Below are positions 1 through 9,060 of a stretch of 54,849 bases of DNA, one piece after another (the stretch's first letter is position 1; every line of letters starts with the position of its first letter). The stretch is taken from NCBI RefSeq assembly GCF_004359215.1, contig NC_090612.1, forward strand, positions 6,121,701 through 6,176,549, written 5' to 3'. Below the pieces are notes generated by a model. That model was not told the origin of the DNA, did no database searches, and saw only the letters and a list, made by a program, of their open reading frames with translations. This stretch comes from Bremia lactucae (taxonomy: Eukaryota; Oomycota; Peronosporomycetes; Peronosporales; Peronosporaceae). The translations under genes and the position numbers were made by a program.

Positions 1-372
1 GCATTGTGTTTAGCGGCGTTAACAAGGGAGAGCTTATTGGATTTGCAGACGCAAACTGGGCAGGCGACTTAGACACGCGGCGTTCAACGACAGGATACGT
101 GTTCTTCCTGAACGGCGGCACGATCTCATGGAATTCCAAGCGACAGCCAACCGTTGCGACATCAAGCACGGAAGCAGAGTACATGAGTCTGTATAGCGCA
201 ACTCAAGAGGCAGTCTGGCTTCGAAATTTGATAAAGGACTTGGAGTACAAGACGGATACGGCGACGACGATTTTTCAAGACAATCAAGGATGTATTGCGC
301 TTGCCAAAAATCCTGTCTACCATTCGCGCACGAAGCACATCGACATCAAGTTTCATTTCTTGCGTCAGAGCG
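1..372 (+). pseudogene. Ty1/copia RNase H C-terminal fragment
   Basis: Last part of a copia polyprotein, entering from the left edge. The frame from base 6 has the copia RNase H signature: [10 protein letters not shown], then [20 protein letters not shown], the [13 protein letters not shown] block and [10 protein letters not shown] near its end. In an intact element this domain degrades the RNA of the RNA/DNA hybrid during reverse transcription. Similarity stops near base 372, where the sequence becomes the tRNA-Asp repeat unit seen again at 4.5-7.0 kb. The open frame to 416 therefore has a foreign tail. No LTR follows, so this is a truncated relic. Confidence 0.9.
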
Positions 373-551
373 TCAAACGACACTTGTCTTGCCCCACGCT
401 CTCTTGGACATCATAGAACAATCGCAAGCCATCGAATCCAGTAGGCATGACTCCTACACCTTCTACAGCTTCATCGAGATCTCATCGATGACAGGCAGTT
501 TTAGGACTGCTGGAACGAGAAAGACAGCGCGTTTGTCCTAACCATCACGCT
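362..551. repeat. Partial tRNA-Asp array unit (isolated copy)
   Basis: Same sequence as the non-tRNA half of the ~556-bp units at 4.48-7.0 kb, recognised by the blocks around 458 (ctacaccttctacagcttca) and 495 (ggcagttttaggactgctgg). It is cut on the left by the copia fragment and on the right, at about 551, by a SINE-like insertion. It shows that the array once extended at least 4 kb further left and was invaded by transposons. Confidence 0.75.
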
Positions 552-705
552 GGGGACGTCACTGTCTGGCAGGTACAGTGCTGGTGAACCCCAAACACCA
601 GTTCCCGAAGGTTTTACTTTTTGTCGTTACCGGGTATCGAACCGGTGACCAGTGGGTCGCACCGCCATGTCTTACCCGACTGAGCCACAACACACGATAT
701 TTTCC
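552..705 (-). mobile_element. tRNA-derived SINE candidate
   Basis: A tRNA-like head lies at 622-692 on the minus strand: a pol III A box matching TGGCNNAGTNGG (tggctcagtcgg) and a B box one base off consensus (ggttcgatacc), 44 nt apart as in a real tRNA. The acceptor arms pair (TGTTGTG with AACGACA, one mismatch), but the T loop is one base too long and the anticodon arm does not pair. It is therefore tRNA-like rather than a working tRNA. About 70 bp of non-tRNA body follow to 552, where the array unit is broken. tRNA-derived SINEs are known in Phytophthora; membership of a known family cannot be checked here. Confidence 0.5.
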
Positions 706-818
706 ACACTCAACTTCTTCGTGTTATTCTTGTAATTTGATCCCGTATAAACGCATATGCATAAAGTGCAACACTTTCGATGAACACATCAATCTTCAAC
801 ATAGAGGACAGCCCTTAT
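706..818. other. Short AT-rich stretch with no recognised feature
   Basis: About 110 bp between the SINE-like head and the gypsy RT fragment. No ORF, repeat or motif is recognised. Confidence 0.4.
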
Positions 819-819
819 T

Positions 820-1255
820 TTAGAAATTCTTTGGAAACATCGTTCCCAAAAGAAGTGTCGAGCCGCATACCGGCAGATAGCGGCACCGGGGACGAAATGT
901 TTTGAGACCTGGCACCAAATATTGTGTTGCCAGCAATGGCCATTGCCGAAACAAGAAGTCGAGTATATCGATGCGAAATTTGACAAGTGAGTCAAGGCGG
1001 GACATGTACGTATTAGCAAGTTGCCAACTGCAGCCCGACCTTCTGTGTGCGTAAAGCCGCAGGTGGGTGGCGCGTGGTTGGTTCACGCTTTCAATAAGAT
1101 GCACGCGGCCATCATTTCGGCACAAATGTCAATCCCGCTGAAAGATGTCATATTAAACTCCGTGGGAAAGTCAACTATCTTTTCCGCGTTAGATTTTTAG
1201 GACGGCTACAATCAGGTACTCATGAAAAGTCCGATGTCGCCAAAACGGCAGTAAT
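820..1255 (+). pseudogene. Ty3/gypsy reverse transcriptase N-terminal fragment
   Basis: Read across stops and frameshifts this gives the start of a gypsy RT: QQWPLPKQEVEYIDAKF, then a decayed 'SP.C.PTFCVRK' region, then HAFNKMHAA, IPLKDVILNS and STIFSALDF*DGYNQVLMK. The order and spacing match gypsy RT motifs up to the ALDL-DGYYQ block, after which it stops. The right edge (about 1250-1258) is fused to a copia integrase tail read from the other strand. It is a non-functional piece of the same RT type as at 53.2-54.0 kb. Confidence 0.8.
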
Positions 1256-2499
1256 CACACCGCGCTTCTTTCGAATTGGTCGCACCATCCACTCTTCTTC
1301 GCCGTCTCTTCCAGGCGTGCTTGATGCTCGAGTGGGAACCTGACCTTGAACACTGGACTCGTTTCGGCTACCACGAATCGGATCACGGCAAGCTCGAAGT
1401 GGCGGAGTCCGAAGTCTTTCATCATTTGCTGGAACCTCCACACCATTGTCGTTAAGTGTTGACGTCTCCAAATTTTCATCGTCATCAATGATGTCGATAA
1501 TTCGCTCGTCTTCCCTTTTTATTGCCTTCGAAATCGGATGTTTAGCAAATGTCACGCTTCTTGAAATCATGATCGAGCCATCATCCGCGTTAAGTAATCG
1601 GTACGCCTTGTGATCCTTTGCGTAACCAAGAAAAAACACACTTCACGCCGGAATCGTCCAGCTTCTTTTGTTTCTCCTTTGTAACATGCGCGTAGCATTG
1701 CGAACCAAACACGCGCATGTGATCGATGTGCGGCTTTCGCTTGAACAACATCTCGTACGGACTTGACTTCTTGTTCGACGAGTTTTGAACCACGTTCCGA
1801 ATGTCTGCTGCTGTCATTAACGCTTCGCACCAGTAAGACTTGTCGAGACCGCTGTCCTTAAGCATGCAGCGCGTCATCTCTACCAGAGTTCGATTCATGC
1901 GCTCTGCCATGCCGTTCTGCTCAGGATTGTATGGTACTGTGTACGCTTGCTTCTCCTTGCAGAAGTTGTTCATTGCCGTGTTCCGGTACTCACCACCGTT
2001 GTCACTTCGAATTATCTTGATCTTAGTCCCAGACGCTATCTTGATCTCCCGGTAAAATCTTGTGAGTGCGCTCATGACTTCACTCTTCTTTCGCAACGGA
2101 TAAACCGTCACGTACCGGCTCTTCATCATGATAAAGCTCACAATGTACTTAAAGCCGGATCTTGAAGCTGGAGTGATTGGTCCAAGCACGTCGGAGCATA
2201 CGATACCGTCCAAACGTGCACTCTCCCTGAGTCCTTTGTCTTCTTCGCTTGACTCGAATGACCTGCGTACTTGCTTGGACGTTGCGCATACGTCACACAC
2301 GATGTCGGTCTTCATTTCCGCGCCTTTGATCCTTCCGTCCTTGATCATATCATTAATTGTCCCGTACGATGCGTGACCCAGTCTTCTGTGCCATAGCTCG
2401 CTCTCGTACGCGGCTACGTGACACTCCGCACCAGCCTCAACGTTGAGGTACATCAGGAAGCCCTGCTTCCTTCCAGTGGCAACTGGTGTCCCGCCCCGC
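1256..2499 (-). pseudogene. Ty1/copia integrase fragment
   Basis: Starts with the GAG pre-integrase zinc-binding block (ELWHRRLGHASYGTINDMI ... CDVCATSKQ), followed by the catalytic core with the D-D-E residues in CSDVLGP, IRSDNGGEY and YNPEQNGMAERMNRT, then the copia blocks SPYEMLFKRKPHIDHMRVFG and YAHVTKEKQKKLDDS. The enzyme would insert the element's DNA copy into the genome. A frameshift near 1630 moves the C-terminal part (LGYAKDHKAYRLLNADD, then an acidic tail) to the next frame. The contig breaks at the n at 2500, so gag, protease and LTR are not seen on this side; RT and RNase H are lost at the gypsy junction. Confidence 0.88.
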
Positions 2500-2500
2500 N
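2500..2500. other. Single-base n joining two contigs
   Basis: An isolated n at which the sequence type changes abruptly from copia integrase to hairpin-rich gypsy-type DNA. One long minus-strand frame reads through it by chance, so a protein spanning the n should not be trusted. Confidence 0.7.
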
Positions 2501-2867
2501 TCTCATTCGAAGGCTCATAATCAGCCGCCTGACGGGTATCAGGCGACTGTTCCATCCTCCCCGAGTCGGCCATTTCGTCCGACTCGCACTCATAATCGAC
2601 CTCTAAAGAGGGGTCGTACTCACGTGGTGAATCACCACGTGCACTCGCAACACCAAGTGTTGTGCGAGTGGAAGACACTACGGTAGACGGAACGTCTACC
2701 GCAAGAGATAACAATGCGTCACCCGCGGCTGCACGAACCGCAGCCGAAGGTTCAACACTATCCTCACCCCGCATGAATTGTTCCTTCATGCGATGGAATT
2801 TAAAATGATGGATCTGACCAATCAAAATCATTTTAAAAATTAAGTGGTCATTTAGCGACCACTCCAC
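2501..2867 (-). pseudogene. Acidic ORF fragment antisense to an LTR element
   Basis: Open minus-strand frame starting 43 bp inside an LTR: after about 27 residues comes MKEQFMRGEDSVEPSAAVR, then an Asp/Glu/Ser-rich stretch (DPSLEVDYECESDEMADSG). No known domain. The polypurine tract beside the LTR lies on the plus strand, so if the LTR is a 3' LTR this ORF is antisense to the element, as in the other gypsy family here (52,591-53,119). The DNA is at the same time a row of short perfect hairpins. It is cut by the contig end at 2500. It could alternatively be a 5' leader of a minus-strand element. Confidence 0.45.
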
Positions 2868-2896
2868 CTAATGACATTCAGAGTGATTGTCGTTTA

Positions 2897-2909
2897 AGGG
2901 AGGGGTGAT
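2897..2909 (+). other. Polypurine tract
   Basis: aagggaggggtga immediately precedes the LTR start TGTAACGGGG. A purine run directly 5' of an LTR is where plus-strand DNA synthesis is primed, so it sets the element orientation as plus. Confidence 0.6.
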
Positions 2910-3358
2910 GTAACGGGGTGTATCGTTACATGAAATTAACAATAAAAGATTGTTAATTAATATTATCCAAAAGGTAGATAATATTTGGAGGAAATTACTT
3001 TAAATAGTAATTTCCTGAATTCTTATCCATAAATAGGTATAGACCATTATGTCTATTTATTCCGCAGACTAATCAGCTGTAGAAGTAATCAAAGAGAGTT
3101 ACGAGATAAGATAGATAAGAATTCATTTACATGTTTAGTATTAGTTTATAGTTAAGACAACATTTACAAAGATAGATTAACAAGACACTTAACTATATTA
3201 ATACAGTTTTCATTTTACACTCTTAAGCTAACTTGCCTTAAGAGAAGTCTTCCTCTATACGTACAGTGTACGTCACCTAACGAGAGGCACCACTCACATC
3301 TGAAGCAGTGTGAAGTGGACTTGTACTGAAACAGTACAAGTCGCAGTGCCCCGTTACA
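2910..3358 (+). mobile_element. Complete hairpin-rich LTR (449 bp)
   Basis: Starts TGTAACGGGG and ends CCCCGTTACA, a perfect 10-bp terminal inverted repeat with the usual TG...CA ends. The interior is mostly consecutive short hairpins, for example aattaacaat/attgttaatt, ggaaattact/agtaatttcc, ctcttaag/cttaagag and gacttgtact/agtacaagtc. No second identical LTR is present nearby. Orientation is taken from the adjacent polypurine tract. Confidence 0.75.
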
Positions 3359-3990
3359 TACTTGCTCCGCGGCCCAGTCAGCGCTGGACGCGCGCAAAGA
3401 GAGAGACAGATAAGACTTTATTACATGGTGGATAAGTATATCATTGAGTTAGTATTATATAAATAGAAACAGAAGAACTTAATTGTAACGGGGTGTATCG
3501 TTACATGAAATTAACACTAATAGGTTGTTAATTAATATATTATCTTAAAGGTAGATAATATTTGGAAATTATTACTTTACATGGTAATATTCTAAAAGCT
3601 CATCCATTGGTAGATAAAGACCATTGTATCTACTTTCTCCGCGGTCCAGTCAGCGCTGGACGCGCGCAAATACAGATAAGACTTTAGTACAAGTTTTGTA
3701 TTAGTTTATAATTAAGTTAGTTTTAAGTAGATTGACAAGAAGAACTTAATTATATTAATACAGTTTTTAATTAACCCTCTTTAATGCAAGTGTTTTAAAG
3801 AGAGTCTTCCTGGATATTGCTTTCTTCAAGCGTTACCAGTTCCAAGCGGAACAGGTGGTTCATTACGGGACCATCCGTAAGACTTTGCATGAACACCGTA
3901 ATCAACGTGTGTCATGTACATGAATGTTCGTGATACAACTCGCCAAGAGTCATACGTGCTGGGCATAATCGTGACACGCTTGCCTTGCTT
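3359..3990 (+). mobile_element. Diverged, truncated LTRs of the same family
   Basis: A second TGTAACGGGG start at 3484 begins a diverged LTR that keeps the same hairpin order (atattatc/gataatat, gtccag/ctggac, ctctttaa/tttaaagag, ttacgg/ccgtaa) but has no clear end. The 125 bp before it (3359-3483) repeats the middle of that LTR, including the block at 3366-3396. The complete LTR therefore seems to have landed inside an older relative. Confidence 0.55.
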
Positions 3991-4483
3991 GAGTTTCAGA
4001 AGCTCTGATCAAGCTCTGAAATCATCCCTAGGCGGTTCAAACGTCTGTTTGAGCCGGGTTTAAAAGCCTCTAGCGACCCAAAGACATATGGGTCGCGCAA
4101 GTTAAGGCCTCTCTTATGTCGAAAGCGAGAAACCTCGCTTTTCGAACAACAAGCGATTGCAGATATGCAATCGCTGTCAAAAGTGAGGACACTACGCTCA
4201 TTTGTGAAGTACTCCACGCCCAGTACCGAGAGGTACTACACGTAATTGTGGACCGAATGCCAGAAAGGGCAACGGTCGCGGATCCGACGTTGTTGCGATT
4301 TCGCAACAATATCGGACCCGCGACCGTTGCCCTTTTTAGAATACGGTCCAAAATTACGTTCAGTACCTTTCGGTACTGGGCGTGGGGCACTACACCCATG
4401 AGCGAAAAGTCCTAAATTTTGGCAGCGATGGCATTTCTGCAATCGCTTATTGCTCGAAAAGCCAGGTCTCTCGCTTTCGATGT
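3985..4483. repeat. Foldback element: nested hairpins and ~185-bp palindrome arms
   Basis: Arms at about 4113-4296 and 4300-4483 are inverted copies of each other with ~85-90% match by eye, centred on ttgttgcga/tcgcaacaa. Each arm carries smaller hairpins (agcgattgc/gcaatcgct, agtacc/gtact, cgaaagcgag/ctcgcttttcg). Two more hairpins lie to the left (cggttcaaac/gtttgagccg, gcgaccca/tgggtcgc). The right end abuts the tRNA-Asp array exactly. No transposase is present, so this resembles a foldback/MITE-type element. Confidence 0.7.
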
Positions 4484-4866
4484 AGAACAATCACAATCCA
4501 CCGAAACCAGTAGGCACGACTCCTACACCTTCTACAGCTTCATCGAGATCTTCATCGATGACAGGCAGGTCCAGGACTGCTGGAACGAGAAAGACAGCGC
4601 GTTCATCATGCTAGACGAAAACAAATCAGATGAAATCCTGTTTGGTCCATATTAATTCTATTAGCGTTAATAAATGCCTCCTCCTTTGCCGCTTCTAGTC
4701 GGCCGTGCTTACGCGGCGCATGATGACGCATTAAATTTGGATGCAACACAAAACCAGAATGCCGATCGCTGAAGCCTTAAGTCCGTCCAACGCTTGGCGA
4801 GCCATACATGCAGCAAAGCAACTGAAAAGTTGCGCCTCTATCTCCAACGAGATCTACTTCGCGAAC

Positions 4867-4937
4867 TTTCCGTCCAAAAATTAAACCCGGGTCACCCGCG
4901 TGACAGGCAAATATACTAACCACTATACTAACGAGAA
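4867..4937 (-). pseudogene. tRNA-Asp pseudogene, array unit 1
   Basis: Same alignment as the intact copies at 5423 and 5981, but the T arm is destroyed (ccaaaaattaaa replaces cgggaattgaac) and further changes lie in the anticodon stem. The GTC anticodon and D arm remain. Expected to be inactive. Confidence 0.75.
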
Positions 4938-5422
4938 GCTGTCACAACATGATAACCTTTCAATTTTCACGCGGCCCACGCGCTATCTACGACATAATAC
5001 GCCTAAACGCGCATATCACAGCGTCGAACGACACTTAGCTTGCCCCACGCTCTCTTGGACATCAAAGAATAATCACAATCCACCGAATCCAGTAGGCATG
5101 ACACCTACACCTTCTACAGCTTCATCGAGATCTCATCGATGACAGGCAGTTTTAGGACTGCTGGAACGAGAAAGACAGCATGTTTGTCCTAACCATCACG
5201 CTCGACAAAAACATTTCAGCTAAAATCCTGTTTAATCCAATTTAATTGTGTTAGCGTTAACAAATGCCTCCTTTGCCGCTTCTATTAAATCTGGATGCAA
5301 CACAGAACTAGAATGCCAATCGCTGAAGCTTTATGAGTCCGTTCAACGCTCGGCGAGCCATACATGCAGCAAAGCAACTGAAAAGTTGCGCCTCTATCTC
5401 TAACGAGACCTACTTCGCGAAC

Positions 5423-5493
5423 TTCCCGTCCGGGAATTGAACCCGGGTCACCCGCGTGACAGGCAGGTATACTAACCACTATACTAACGAGAA
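5423..5493 (-). tRNA. tRNA-Asp(GTC), array unit 2
   Basis: A 71-nt cloverleaf. Acceptor TTCTCGT pairs with ACGGGAA (one G-T), anticodon stem CCTGC/GCGGG closes loop CTGTCAC with anticodon GTC, and T arm CCGGG-TTCAATT-CCCGG is perfect. A and B boxes are intact. Decodes Asp GAC/GAT. It is one of two intact copies in the array. Confidence 0.92.
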
Positions 5494-5980
5494 GCTGTCA
5501 CAACATGAAAACCTTTCCATTTTCACGCGGCTCACGCGCTATCTACGACAATACGCCTAACCGCGCACATCACAGCGTCAAACGACACTTGTCTTGCCCC
5601 CACGCTCTCTTGGACATCATAGTACAATCACAATTTACGGAATCCAGTAGGCACGACTCCTACACCTTCTACAGCTTCATCGAGATCTCATCGATGACAG
5701 GCAGTTTTAGGACTGCTGGAACGAGAAAGACAGCGCGTTTGTCCTAACCATCACGCTCGACAAAAACATTTCAGCTAAAATCCTGTTTAATCCAATTTAA
5801 TTGTGTTAGCGTTAACAAATGCCTCCTTTGCCGCTTCTATTAAATTTGGATGCAACACAGAACTAGAATGCCGATCGCTGAAGCTTTATGAGTCCGTCCA
5901 ACGCTCGGCGAGCCATACATACAGCAAAGCAACTGAAAAAAAGTTGCGCCTCTATCTCCAACGAGACCTACTTCGCGAAC

Positions 5981-6051
5981 TTCCCGTCCGGGAATTGAAC
6001 CCGGGTCACCCGCGTGACAGGCAGGTATACTAACCACTATACTAACGAGAA
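5981..6051 (-). tRNA. tRNA-Asp(GTC), array unit 3
   Basis: Identical to the unit-2 gene over the whole cloverleaf, with all four stems paired and the GTC anticodon present. Lies 558 bp from the previous copy. Confidence 0.92.
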
Positions 6052-6539
6052 GCTGTCACAACATGAAAACCTTTCCATTTTAACGCGGCCCACGCGCTAT
6101 CTACGACATAATACGCCTAAACGCGCACATCACAGCGTCAAACGACACTTGTCTTGCCCCCACGCTCTCTTAGACATCATAGAACAATCACAATCCACCA
6201 AATCCAGTAGGCACGACTCCTACACCTTCTACAGCTTCATCGAGATCTTCATCGATGACAGGCAGTTCCAAGACTGCTGGAACGAGAAAGGCAGCGCGTT
6301 TGTCCTAACCATCACGCTTGACAAAAACATTTCAGCTAAAACCCTGTTTGGTCCAATTTAATTGTATTAGCGTTAACAAATGCCTCCTTTGCCGCTTCTA
6401 TTAAATTTGGATGCAACACAAAACTAGAATGCCGGTCGTTGAAGTTGTATGAGTCCGGCCAACGCTTGGCGAGCCATACATGTAGCAAAGCAACCGAAAA
6501 AGTTGCGCCCCTATCTCCAACGAGATCTACTTCGCGAAC

Positions 6540-6610
6540 TTCCCGTCCAGGAATTGAACCCGGGTCACCCACGTGACAGACAGGTATACTAACCACAATA
6601 CTTACGAGAA
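6540..6610 (-). tRNA. tRNA-Asp(GTC)-like, array unit 4, decaying
   Basis: Anticodon GTC is kept, but there are changes in the D arm (TAAGTATTG for TTAGTATAG), the anticodon stem (CCTGT/GTGGG, held by wobble pairs) and the T arm (CCTGG opposite CCGGG). It may be transcribed but is probably on the way to a pseudogene. Confidence 0.6.
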
Positions 6611-7029
6611 GCTGTCACAACATGAATATTTTTCCATTTTCACGCGGCTCATGCGCTATCTACGACATATACGCCGCGCACATGACAGCGTCAAAGACAA
6701 TTGTCTTGCCCCCACGCTCTCTTGGACATCATAGAACAATCGCAATCCACCGAATCTAGTAGGCACGACTCCTACACCTTCTACAGCTTCATCGAATCGT
6801 CATCAATGACAGGCAGTTCCAAGACTGCTTGAACGAGAAAAACAGCGCGATTTTCCTAACCATCACGCTTGACGAAAACATTTCAGCTAAAATCTGTTTG
6901 GTCCATATTAATTGTATTAGCTTAAAACAAATGCATCCTTTGCCGCTTCTATTAAATTTGGATGCAACACAAAACTAGAATGCCGGTCGTTGAAGCTGTA
7001 TGAGTCCGGCCAACGCTAGGCGAACCAGC

Positions 7030-7926
7030 TGTATCGACCCGTCCTCTTCAACCTGTAGCTTTAACCCCGACTCCTTCATTCTTGCGCAGCTCTTCAATTT
7101 AATCGAGTACGTGCCCTTGCAACAGGACTTGACGCTCCTGCTCCATGCAGACAGCTCCAAGATCTGAGCGAAGCAGGCTGAGGAGCGCGTTGGGATGTAG
7201 CAGTGAGCTGGATCCTACTTGACAGGCTCACCGGTGACGAACTGAATCCGATGGTCTTTGCCGAAGACCGTCGGAGCGGCTGACATCGGCGTATGTTCAC
7301 AAACGCACAACGTCTTCGTAAATCGTATCAGCTCGTGGATCCGATCCGTATGTGTCCACCAATTTGCGCATGCCTTAAACAAGTCTGTGCGCTTGCAAGG
7401 AACTGACGATCCCATCACTCTCTTCCATTTTGCGCTTATGCGATGTCTCCGTCTGACATCGCTGCACTTAGTACGCGGTTGATCACGTGCAGTTGCACCA
7501 GCTCGGCGATCCCCGTTATATTCTCAGCCATCTTGAGAGAAATCGCACTGCTGAAAGCTAGTGCTTCGCCCAACACCTTCTTAAGGACGTGGCCGGGTTT
7601 GAGGCGTTCTCGATGATCTTCGAGGCGCCATCTACCTTTCCATCGGCTGCCCCAAAAAGACGAGGAAGGGCATTAAATAGCGCGGTGTTCTTATCGTTCA
7701 TCATCGACTCTGCCGCTTCGACTACCGCAGTCGCTTTCTTCGCCTTGCATGCTGGAAAAGTTGACTTCGCCACGCCGCACTTTTCCTTATTCGCGACGGT
7801 CGTAAAACTATCAGTACGCATCAGGGTCGGTTGCAGTTTGTATGTTGGACTTGATGGTGCTGAGATTCGACCAGACGACCCTTGGAACGTCGATATCGAG
7901 CGTACGTCGTCTAAGTCAATTGCCAC
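7030..7926 (-). pseudogene. Unrecognised decayed coding stretch
   Basis: The minus strand reads as coding over about 900 bp in shifting frames. The best part, 7926-7558 (122 codons), includes RSISTFQGSSGRISAP, VVEAAESMMNDKN and FGAADGKVDGASKIIENASNP. It continues after a stop into EESDGIVSSLQAHRLV and MRKLVDTYGSDPRAD. The composition is helical and charged, not like the pol domains around it. Family not recognised; it could be a broken host gene or a gag. It sits between the tRNA array and a gypsy integrase piece. Confidence 0.4.
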
Positions 7927-7954
7927 TTTTGCAAGCTGACGGGTCGCAGCTTGG

Positions 7955-8525
7955 CAACCATGCTGAGCCCTTATGTCGAGTTAATACCTCGCAGTATGGC
8001 ATTTATGCATCGTTCTCGAGTGAGTTATGCTGCGAGAAGGCGTGTGGTTGTTTGAGTAGCGTTCACGACTGGTACCTTAACGAGACAATGTGGCGATTTT
8101 AGAAGTGCGCTCGCCTTGGGTTTGGCTGACTGGGCTGCCCGGGAACATAGGTGCTCACCCGTTCAATGAGTTTAACCCACCAATAACTCGGGCTCATGGA
8201 GCCATCAGTCTTTTCTCGACCGAGATAATCGCTAAAAACAGTATCATGTGCCTCATAAAGTATTCGATACTTTAGCTTCTCATGATAAGGAACTACGACG
8301 CGCGGAGGATCTGGTGCATATATGGAAAAACACCAAGCCCATTATCGATAGAATATCGATGTAACCCCCGCACTCAATTATGCCAGCAATCAACCTTCCG
8401 AGTCTTAAGGCTCAATACCTTCAAGAGCTCGTAGCAAAGTTTCTCCTGTTCATCTTTAGCATATGCGTAACTGATTAGATCAGTGATTAGAGACGGCACA
8501 TTAACTAAAGCATTTCATTTTCGCG
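7955..8525 (-). pseudogene. Ty3/gypsy integrase N-terminal fragment
   Basis: Minus-strand fragments in several frames match the gypsy stretch between RNase H and the integrase core: AYAKDEQEKLCYELLK, GLHRYSIDNGLGVF, MRHMILFLAISRSRKD (usual form YEAHDT...GHLGREKT) and the start of the next block. The same region appears in better shape at 12,290-12,760. It is too broken to be expressed. Confidence 0.65.
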
Positions 8526-8695
8526 CCTTATACTGCCGTAAAATTCGCAATGTACGCGGTTGTTGAAGCGTTCTGATTCCAGCCAACCCTCCAGAGCCAT
8601 CCATTTTGGAAAGCAGCTGAAACGGTTCCGCCCCTATCACTAACAAAGGGCGTCATACTTTTGTGTTGTATCACGAATTTATTAGAGGCAGGGTT
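8526..8695. other. No recognised feature
   Basis: About 170 bp between the integrase fragment and the inverted tRNA-Asp unit. Parts are weakly similar to the unit spacer (gaatgtacgcggttgttgaagcgttctgattcc resembles the 6420-6480 region in reverse). Confidence 0.3.
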
Positions 8696-9060
8696 TAGCT
8701 AATATGTTTTTGTCAAACATGACGGTAAGGACAACACGCTGTCTTTAACGTTCCAGCAGTCCTGGAGCTGTCTGTCATCGATGTGATCTCGATGAAGCTG
8801 TAGAAGGTGTAGGAGTCGTGCCTACTGGGCTCGGTGGATTGCGATTGTTGCGTGATGTCCGAGAGAGCGTGCGGGCAAGACAAGTGTCGTTTGACGCTGT
8901 GATGTGCGCGTTTAGGGTTATAGTGTCGTAGATAGCGCGTGGGCCGCGTGAAAGTGGACAGGTTTTCATGTTGTGACAGCTTCTCGTTAGTATAGTGGTT
9001 AGTATACCTGCCTATCACGCGGGTGACCCAGGTTCAACTCCCGGACGGGAAATTCGAGAT
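8696..9060 (+). repeat. Inverted, diverged copy of the tRNA-Asp array unit
   Basis: The same spacer blocks as the main array occur in reverse orientation (ctgtagaaggtgtaggagtcgtg at 8800 is the reverse of the array's ctcctacaccttctacag), followed by a tRNA-Asp on the plus strand. It is separated from the main array by a gypsy fragment and an unrecognised decayed coding stretch. Confidence 0.8.
8981..9051 (+). tRNA. tRNA-Asp-like with altered anticodon ATC
   Basis: Cloverleaf as in the array copies, but the anticodon loop is CTATCAC instead of CTGTCAC, changing GTC to ATC, and there is one T-stem mismatch (CCAGG opposite CCCGG). Eukaryotic Asp tRNAs normally carry G34. The gene is probably decaying, though the body, A box and most of the B box survive. 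Confidence 0.6.

Larger units (their letters stand above)
4484..7020 (-). repeat. Tandem array of ~556-bp units, each carrying a tRNA-Asp
   Basis: The block ctacaccttctacagcttca recurs at 4523, 5107, 5659, 6221 and 6777, giving periods of 584, 552, 562 and 556 bp. Each complete unit has one tRNA-Asp (GTC) gene on the minus strand. The spacer contains a weakly conserved reading frame (HDSYTFYSFIEI) that is broken in several copies. The last unit is cut near 7020. An inverted, diverged copy lies at 8.70-9.05 kb and another partial copy at 0.36-0.55 kb. Confidence 0.85.

Noticed and set aside
622..692. A functional tRNA gene
   Set aside because: The T loop has eight bases and the anticodon stem does not pair. 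tRNA-like SINE head preferred.
1590..2867. A single 425-aa protein covering the acidic stretch and the copia integrase
   Set aside because: It crosses the n at 2500, where the sequence type changes. The two halves belong to different elements and are joined by a contig junction.
6014..6361. A 115-aa protein-coding gene in the tRNA-Asp array
   Set aside because: Its first half is the tRNA gene and spacer on the wrong strand, and the frame is broken in the other units.
4484..7020. CRISPR array or rDNA repeat
   Set aside because: The ~556-bp units contain tRNA-Asp and variable spacers are absent. No rRNA sequence is present, and the sequence is eukaryotic nuclear.
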